A stretch of 19,271 nt of DNA from Candidatus Spyradenecus faecavium (lineage in GTDB: Bacteria > Verrucomicrobiota > Kiritimatiellia > RFP12 > DVOR01), in NCBI GenBank assembly GCA_018713405.1, contig DVOR01000100.1, positions 1 through 19,271 of the forward strand. The letters are read 5' to 3'. Each line of letters begins with the position of its first letter. Position 1 is the stretch's first letter. The position numbers and the translations under genes are program-made. This document shows positions 15,601 to 19,271 of the stretch, in pieces. The notes below the pieces were generated by a model that saw only the letters and a list, made by a program, of their open reading frames with translations, did not search any database and was not told the DNA's origin.

Positions 15601-18600
15601 AGGTGGTGGACGAGAACGGCGAGCCGTTGGTGGTGTATCACGGCTCCGAGAACGCGGGCTTCACCGTCTTTGACAGCGACTACTGGGATGAGGATACCAT
15701 TGGGAACTTCGCCTCATCCGAAGAAGATATCGCAGGAACATACTCTGGTACATCGCTTTTAATCAGAAGTGACATGGGGCAAGGAAAGCGCCAAGGAAAC
15801 TATGCGCTCTTTCTCAACATTCGCAACCCGCTCATCGTGGACGCACAGGGAAATTACTGGGATGAAATCCCTCCCGAGAACAGAGACGATTACGTTGGGG
15901 CTGGGGAGCTAACGGATGAACAGCTTGAGACGTTGGCAGAACGTGCAGGAGTCGACGAAGAGCTTGAAAGAGATGAAGACGGGGAGTTGACATGGCAGGG
16001 GCGCAACGACCTTGTAGAGTCTGTAGAATCGGCGTACGCGCAGGACGTGTACGATAGTGACGGGTGGCCGACTGGAGAAACAGAGTCGCCAATCTTTAAC
16101 AGTGAGACGCTAGAAGCCACATCCGAGCATCGCATCGCCGACTCGACACGCAAAATAGCCAACAGGGCCTTAAAAGATGGGACTGGATATGATGGCGTTA
16201 TCTTCAGAGACATTGTCGACATTGGGCCGCACAGCCGTCCGTTCTTCCGGCGCGAATCCGACGTGTTCGTCACGAAGGATGGTCAACAGCTCAAGTCCGC
16301 GACGGACAACAAGGGCACGTTCGACCCGATGAACCCGGACATCCGGCTTAGCGTCGGTTCGCGGATGGGGAAGTGGGAGGCGGACCCGGGGTTTGCGGCG
16401 GTGCGCCCGGCGGAGGTGGGGCGGCAGCGGCGTGCGGGGGCGTATTACCCGGACATCGGCGGGTGGCTGGCGAACACGGCGTTCTCGATCGGGGAGCGGC
16501 GGAAGGCGGAGTACCGGGCGGTGATCGAGAAGAAGCGGCCTGACCTGCCTGCCGATGAGGTGGAGCGGTTCATGGGTGAGCTGGACAAGCTGGGGAACAC
16601 GAAGGCGGAGAAGGCGGCGCTGCATTGGTTCGTGAAGGGCGGACTGCAACTGCCGGAGGATGGGGAGAAGCTGGGCACGGCGCTGAAGACGGCGGAGAAG
16701 TTCAAGCTTGACCCGTTTGGGTTTGGTTCGCCGGATGAGTTGCTGGCGGAGGCGGACAGGCGCAACCCGAAGAAGCAGAAGGAAGCCTACATCGACCCGG
16801 ACACGGTGCCGGAGCTGACGAACAAGCGGGACTTGGGGCACGGCGTGGTGGTGTACGACGTGGAGGACAGCGACGCAGGACAAGAAGCGATGCGGCGGAT
16901 CATGAACAGCCACCTGGGCAGGAACGCGGACGGCGAGTATTGGTCGCCTTGGTGCCTGCTCACGCCCACGGTCAGCGGCGGCGTGAGCGAGAGCGCGAAG
17001 GGTTACTGGAAGGATTACAACACGAGCGGACGCGGCGCGGCCTTCTACAAAGGCAAGCTCGTGGCCTTCCAGTCCAGCAAGAATTACAAGATTGAGTGGT
17101 GGGACATGGGCGACAAGAGCCATGGGGCATCTGTGCCGGTCTCGCAAAAAGTTTCGGCCAGAGAGCTTGGTTGGGGAGAGGCCGTGCCTGAAGACGCGAT
17201 GGCCACACGCGGTTTTGAGGTCAACGAAGAGACGGGTAAAAAGCGCATTTTCGGTTCAAGGAAGGCTGTTGTCAATCGGGACGGCGTCTCCGAGGTTTGG
17301 GTTAAACGCGGGAATGGCGGCGTTCCGTGGGCGGAAAGCATTTGGTGGCACAAGGATGGCGAGCCCTTCTTTTTTGAGCGGCGGCAGCTCATAGAAGGGA
17401 TGGTGCTATTGACGGAACGTAAGACCGGGAAAGGCCTTGGCGATTTAACAAGCTCATACAGACTTGAGAAAAAAAGAGACGGTACCTTTGTTCTTTGGAT
17501 AACGGCAAAGAACAAAGTTTATTCTTTTATTTCAAGGCCTGACGGCTCGCTAAAGCCTGGCGTTTATACGGATGAAAACCTCAAGCCTGAAGACCTCATC
17601 CCGGAGCTTGCCCCAACGGTCGCCTTGCTAAGGACACGGGGGCAACGCGCTGATGTGCGTAATGCCCCGGGGAACACGGCGTTCAGCCTGACGCACAAGG
17701 AGCTTCAGGCGATGTCTGCGGTGAACGCGGACGGGGTGAGGCCGATCACTGACAAAGCGCACCTGAAGGAGACGTTCCGGAGGTTTGGCGTCGTTACGAA
17801 CGGGGACGATGGGAGGAAGGCGCTATTCCCGGCGGCGAGCGCGGGGAAGTTCCTTTCCAATACCGGAGAGCGTGCGGAGTTTATCCTGCCTTTGCTTGGC
17901 GACCTTTACCGGACTTCTCGCCATTTGTTCTCGGAGGATGAACACGCCATTGAGAACCATAAAACGCATCGGAACTATCTTAAGTATCACCACTATATCA
18001 ACAAGGTGGCACGCGATGGGGAAGAGTATTATGTGCGCTTGACGGTGACCGAACAACCCGAGAACAGAAACAGCACGCGCAACGAAGTCCATTCCGGGAC
18101 GTTCAGTCGAGTGGCCGTATACAATGAGAACGGAGACCTCGTGACCGCTCTTGGTGAAGAACCAAGTGGTGAGAGGAGGCCTCCGTTCATCGACACTAAG
18201 ATAGCAAACTGGCTGAAGGAAAACAAGCCGTCCGGGAACGTATCGTTTTCCGTTGGGTCTCGTCCCGGGCGTGCGCCGGGGGTGGAGCCGGGCGGGGACG
18301 TGCGGGAGGCCGGGGAAGGGGCGTTGGCGTGGCTGCGGCGGAAGTTCGTGCACTCGCAGACGCCGGTCTTTGACGCGGTGCGGCGGGTGATGGGCGTGGG
18401 GCGGGAGCCTCCGGACGCGTTGAACGTGGAGGCGGCGGCCAAGAACGTGCACGGCAAGATCCGAGCGCGGCAGGAGGTGCTCCAGCGGGCGTATCTGGAG
18501 CCGCTGAAGGCCATTCTGGCACAGCCCGGGATGGACAGGAAGCGATTTGACGACTACGCGCTGGCCCTGCACGCGCTGGAGCGCAACCGGATGATACAGG

Positions 18601-19271
18601 AGCGCAGCGTGGTGGTCGACCCCACGACCGGCGAGGTGGTGGACTTGGGCGTGGAGGCCGGTTCCGGCGTGACGAACGCGTGGGCCGAGCGTGTGATACG
18701 CGAAATCCAGCGCGACCCCTTCGCGGCGCAGTACAAAGAGGCCGCGAACATCTTGGCCGAGATGAACCGCTTTGTGCTGCGCGGGGCGGTGGCCGACGGG
18801 TTGCTGACCGAGGCGCAGGCGAAGACGTGGATGCGGCTAAGTCCGCACTACGTGCCGCTGAAGAGCGGCGGGGCGGCGCCCGGAGCCATCCACAAGCGTG
18901 CGACGGGGCGTTTCACGCGGCCCGACAGCGTGCTGGTGAACTCCATGCGGCAGGCGTACGCGACGGTGCGCAACGGCGAGCTGAACCGGGTGAACAAGAT
19001 TATGGCAGACTGGATCCGGGCGTACGACCCCAACGGCGAGAAGCTCGGCGGGACCGTGCCCGAGAGCCACAAGCACGCGAAGATCAAGATGGCCGAGCCG
19101 CAGTACGTGCCCAAGGGGAGCACGGCCGAGGCGTTGCTTCGCGAGCGTGGGATTCGTCTGGTCGAGACCGAGGACAAGGGCGGCTACTGGGTGGACACGG
19201 GGGTGTTGCCCAATGCGCTCAAGCGAGTGGTGCGCGAAAGCGTGCCGCAGGGCGACGACATCGTGACCTTC
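12615..19271 (+). CDS. Giant mosaic polyvalent-type protein of a phage or integrative element (3' end outside window)
   Basis: The frame is open for 2,219 codons without a stop and is cut by the window edge. Approximate residues: 1-115 helical start (VIPPDDVRRFFAEYFG); 116-160 Pro/Glu linker; 180-375 unrecognised alpha/beta region; 417-516 MORN/YwqK-like block; 516-537 second Pro/Glu linker; 552-645 and 790-907 further MORN-like blocks, separated by a charged coiled coil; 967-1250 ADP-ribosyltransferase; 1391-1510 Trp-rich module; 1531-1660 MORN-like; 1693-1850 LPD3/BECR-like; 1903-2219 helical YVPL module. Such chains fit the polyvalent proteins of phages and conjugative elements, which are thought to be injected with the DNA to counter host defences. 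Start GTG is preferred on its ribosome site. Codons are G-rich at third positions (CTG, CCG, GTG, GCG), unlike the C-ending host genes, which suggests transfer. No helicase, methylase or protease motif is seen in the part present. Confidence 0.82.
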   Translation, partial: MIPPDDVRRFFAEYFGMEPDAIPMGMRTMLDEIRDAAAEMNRGVRGYLPAGPEVRGLLEGGDGGVMGLLGWDAPTEQELEGATPARTNVPIGLARPAAAGMSMADASHLTEMMRTPSQPREDAQPEPTTEPTPVEQEPVPEPTPEPTPEQPVEQKPAQPKSEWEEREDLDADLEEPFDADETEGAWRPRAYGAPCMENANGEVAYDWKEENGLLVAEEDGETISGGRENFQDEADEALGNITEALPSVEGNVVYLQTGPLEPGKAPTKLVVFGESAQTIAGALDAANVTYRDNFDSIDEKIDEGKETRDGDAYDESHYKVAISGKKNVQAAIQALVGDNGDYGAVVLQDEGGSIRIMLNPKSVNMEGVTTLAQAQAANEQLKQGIEGRNKQAIEAWEARTGLKYDPEWREHIVRPDGPFREVDGSIVREGTLRNGEWDGEVREYNGDRLTRSVVYKNGVQTGASKEYRFDGTLAVERVPGEDGQSVTEIHYDASGKTEDYRLVRGKRGVVLFDSRKQEEAQPEPAAQPEPEQKPSAKTKAFERVREPIGSQGGYMEGTKEDGHWVGEVRLFNTGKDKLPAMIEHYDSSGRLEIRETMHSTDRSKVYLRTYFYADGSSIQTMYAPNGDRVRSVSIDVNGRETILYSRQLERFRQNLEEAKGSKHFPKEAIDWELLTSDDKGLRIAEDVLFYVKDLDRQDAEPNLDKKQRENERRRSQTKLREYRKKALALQEELQKRRGQGGNAVQPAPGTKDSWEGKAIEAIVQDIRAIRETPRADHTSPLLKPGATQQKDGTVLHVESEIGGRGVRVYRTNKNGKKVGEEKVFRRIWNDAVTGKPEFDDFLTLHESTRYDDNGNPVEILSYDSDGRIHGRERFRSWRDENGEWHIKSVDHFVVDEDGVYIGREGKTTDVLPLDVLDESSGQAGNTALSVGGFGLNANARAEMEKVRKQYEGTDKWMKAPNGKPTKLTRRLWLLVRTPAFKRWFGDWENDPANASKVVDENGEPLVVYHGSENAGFTVFDSDYWDEDTIGNFASSEEDIAGTYSGTSLLIRSDMGQGKRQGNYALFLNIRNPLIVDAQGNYWDEIPPENRDDYVGAGELTDEQLETLAERAGVDEELERDEDGELTWQGRNDLVESVESAYAQDVYDSDGWPTGETESPIFNSETLEATSEHRIADSTRKIANRALKDGTGYDGVIFRDIVDIGPHSRPFFRRESDVFVTKDGQQLKSATDNKGTFDPMNPDIRLSVGSRMGKWEADPGFAAVRPAEVGRQRRAGAYYPDIGGWLANTAFSIGERRKAEYRAVIEKKRPDLPADEVERFMGELDKLGNTKAEKAALHWFVKGGLQLPEDGEKLGTALKTAEKFKLDPFGFGSPDELLAEADRRNPKKQKEAYIDPDTVPELTNKRDLGHGVVVYDVEDSDAGQEAMRRIMNSHLGRNADGEYWSPWCLLTPTVSGGVSESAKGYWKDYNTSGRGAAFYKGKLVAFQSSKNYKIEWWDMGDKSHGASVPVSQKVSARELGWGEAVPEDAMATRGFEVNEETGKKRIFGSRKAVVNRDGVSEVWVKRGNGGVPWAESIWWHKDGEPFFFERRQLIEGMVLLTERKTGKGLGDLTSSYRLEKKRDGTFVLWITAKNKVYSFISRPDGSLKPGVYTDENLKPEDLIPELAPTVALLRTRGQRADVRNAPGNTAFSLTHKELQAMSAVNADGVRPITDKAHLKETFRRFGVVTNGDDGRKALFPAASAGKFLSNTGERAEFILPLLGDLYRTSRHLFSEDEHAIENHKTHRNYLKYHHYINKVARDGEEYYVRLTVTEQPENRNSTRNEVHSGTFSRVAVYNENGDLVTALGEEPSGERRPPFIDTKIANWLKENKPSGNVSFSVGSRPGRAPGVEPGGDVREAGEGALAWLRRKFVHSQTPVFDAVRRVMGVGREPPDALNVEAAAKNVHGKIRARQEVLQRAYLEPLKAILAQPGMDRKRFDDYALALHALERNRMIQERSVVVDPTTGEVVDLGVEAGSGVTNAWAERVIREIQRDPFAAQYKEAANILAEMNRFVLRGAVADGLLTEAQAKTWMRLSPHYVPLKSGGAAPGAIHKRATGRFTRPDSVLVNSMRQAYATVRNGELNRVNKIMADWIRAYDPNGEKLGGTVPESHKHAKIKMAEPQYVPKGSTAEALLRERGIRLVETEDKGGYWVDTGVLPNALKRVVRESVPQGDDIVTF
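12960..13092 (+). other. Pro/Glu-rich linker in the giant protein
   Basis: Residues about 116-160 are a run of PEPT/PVEQ-type repeats (for example EPTTEPTPVEQEPVPEPTPE), an unstructured spacer separating the N-terminal helical piece from the next region. A shorter one (EEAQPEPAAQPEPEQKP) lies at 14166-14214. Confidence 0.8.
13863..14163 (+). other. MORN/YwqK-like repeat block 1 in the giant protein
   Basis: Residues about 417-516 show the repeating pattern of aromatic strand plus NGxxxG seen in YwqK-type MORN variants: IVREGTLRNGEWDGEVREYN, then VVYKNGVQTGASKEYRFDGT and IHYDASGKTEDYRL. Such repeats bind partners or lipids in other proteins. No function is assigned here. Confidence 0.6.
14268..14550 (+). 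other. MORN/YwqK-like repeat block 2 in the giant protein
   Basis: Residues about 552-645 repeat the pattern: YMEGTKEDGHWVGEVRLFNT, then MIEHYDSSGRLEIRETMHS and YFYADGSSIQTMYAPNGD. A charged coiled coil (to about 14830, including RENERRRSQTKLREYRKKAL) follows. Confidence 0.55.
14985..15336 (+). other. MORN/YwqK-like repeat block 3 in the giant protein
   Basis: Residues about 791-907 again show the pattern: VRVYRTNKNGKKVGEEKVFR, then STRYDDNGNPVEILSYDSDG and VVDEDGVYIGREGKT. The base composition is AT-richer than the flanks. Confidence 0.55.
15513..16361 (+). other. ADP-ribosyltransferase domain of polyvalent type (ART-PolyVal)
   Basis: Residues about 967-1249. The lead-in TPAFKRWFGDWENDP, then SKVVDENGEPLVVYHGSENA with His1009, then a FASSEEDIAGTY turn, YALFLNIRNPLIVDAQGNYW, GTGYDGVIFRDIVDIG, and the closing ESDVFVTKDGQQLKSATDNK with GTFDPMNPDIRLS follow the order I know for this family in phage and conjugative-element proteins. 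The family is predicted to use NAD to modify host targets. An acidic low-complexity insertion (about 15890-16080) lies in the middle. Activity is not shown by sequence alone. Confidence 0.82.
16785..17142 (+). other. Trp-rich module of unknown function in the giant protein
   Basis: Residues about 1391-1510 include EYWSPWCLLTP, SAKGYWKDYNTSGRGAAFYK, GKLVAFQSS and IEWWDMGDKSHG. I have an impression of similar SPWCL / YWxxYN / GKLxAF / WWDxxD strings in other giant element proteins but cannot name a family. The pattern looks like a compact enzyme or binding fold. Confidence 0.5.
17691..18165 (+). other. LPD3/BECR-like module in the giant protein
   Basis: Residues about 1693-1850. The stretch KTHRNYLKYHHYINKVARDG with EEYYVRLTVTEQ resembles the hydrophobic-strand ending of small modules attached to polyvalent proteins (LPD3, MuF C-terminal or BECR nuclease-like). 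The preceding helical part includes SAGKFLSNTGERAEFILPLL. The exact family is uncertain. Confidence 0.45.
18321..19271 (+). other. Helical module with ERN and YVPL motifs, cut by window edge
   Basis: Residues about 1903 onward. YALALHALERNRMIQ, AGSGVTNAWAERVIREI, GLLTEAQAKTW and SPHYVPLKSG occur in the order seen in long helical regions of giant phage polyvalent proteins (often named for a PLxRFG motif; the RFG part is not kept here). Codons are strongly GC-ending. The module continues past the window. Confidence 0.6.

Noticed and set aside
16170..17147. 325-codon minus-strand frame, Arg/Leu/Pro-rich
   Set aside because: Shadow of the giant ORF around the Trp-rich module, with no recognisable motif.

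Overview
The window looks like a GC-rich, Gram-negative chromosome. About 12.2 kb of tightly packed leftward (minus-strand) housekeeping genes meet, across a divergent intergenic region of about 0.4 kb, a giant rightward open reading frame that runs off the right edge. Lipopolysaccharide genes (kdsA, lptCAB), an HprK/HPr/Enzyme I regulatory phosphotransferase set, a metal-type KdsA and short 9-10 nt intergenic repeats suggest the PVC group (Verrucomicrobiota, Kiritimatiellota or Lentisphaerota). That placement is inference, because no rRNA or other marker gene is present.

Region 1 (about 1-8104, minus strand). Ten genes are transcribed right to left: kdsA, lptC, lptA, lptB, hpf, hprK, ptsH, ptsI, a YihY/BrkB membrane protein, and a prepilin-like gene close to the left edge. 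Gaps are 0-40 nt, and several stop/start codons overlap, so this is probably one operon. It links KDO synthesis and LPS transport to ribosome hibernation and to the HPr phospho-switch. rpoN, which often sits in the equivalent proteobacterial cluster, is absent, and no sugar-specific EII gene is visible. A weak extended -10 promoter lies upstream of kdsA.

Region 2 (8183-12548, minus strand). purD, purE, a zinc amidase with a LysM-like domain, and a secreted or anchored protein of unknown function are joined by short gaps or overlaps. A strong promoter (TTTACT, 17 nt, TGC-TATAAT) at 12548-12520 faces purD and implies a leader of about 310 nt. This leader is packed with three arrays of 9-10 nt degenerate repeats and several inverted repeats.

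Region 3 (12615-19271, plus strand). One frame stays open for 2,219 codons with no stop. The product is a mosaic: Pro/Glu linkers, several MORN/YwqK-like repeat blocks, a recognisable ADP-ribosyltransferase domain of the polyvalent-protein type, a Trp-rich module, an LPD3/BECR-like module, and a helical YVPL module of the kind found in giant phage and conjugative-element proteins. A short [FL]-S-[VIL] motif, usually followed by G, recurs at five places, mostly where one module gives way to the next. Codon use differs from the host genes and also changes between modules. This marks the edge of a prophage or integrative element and is the most interesting part of the window. No tRNA, rRNA, CRISPR array, transposase or convincing intrinsic terminator was seen.
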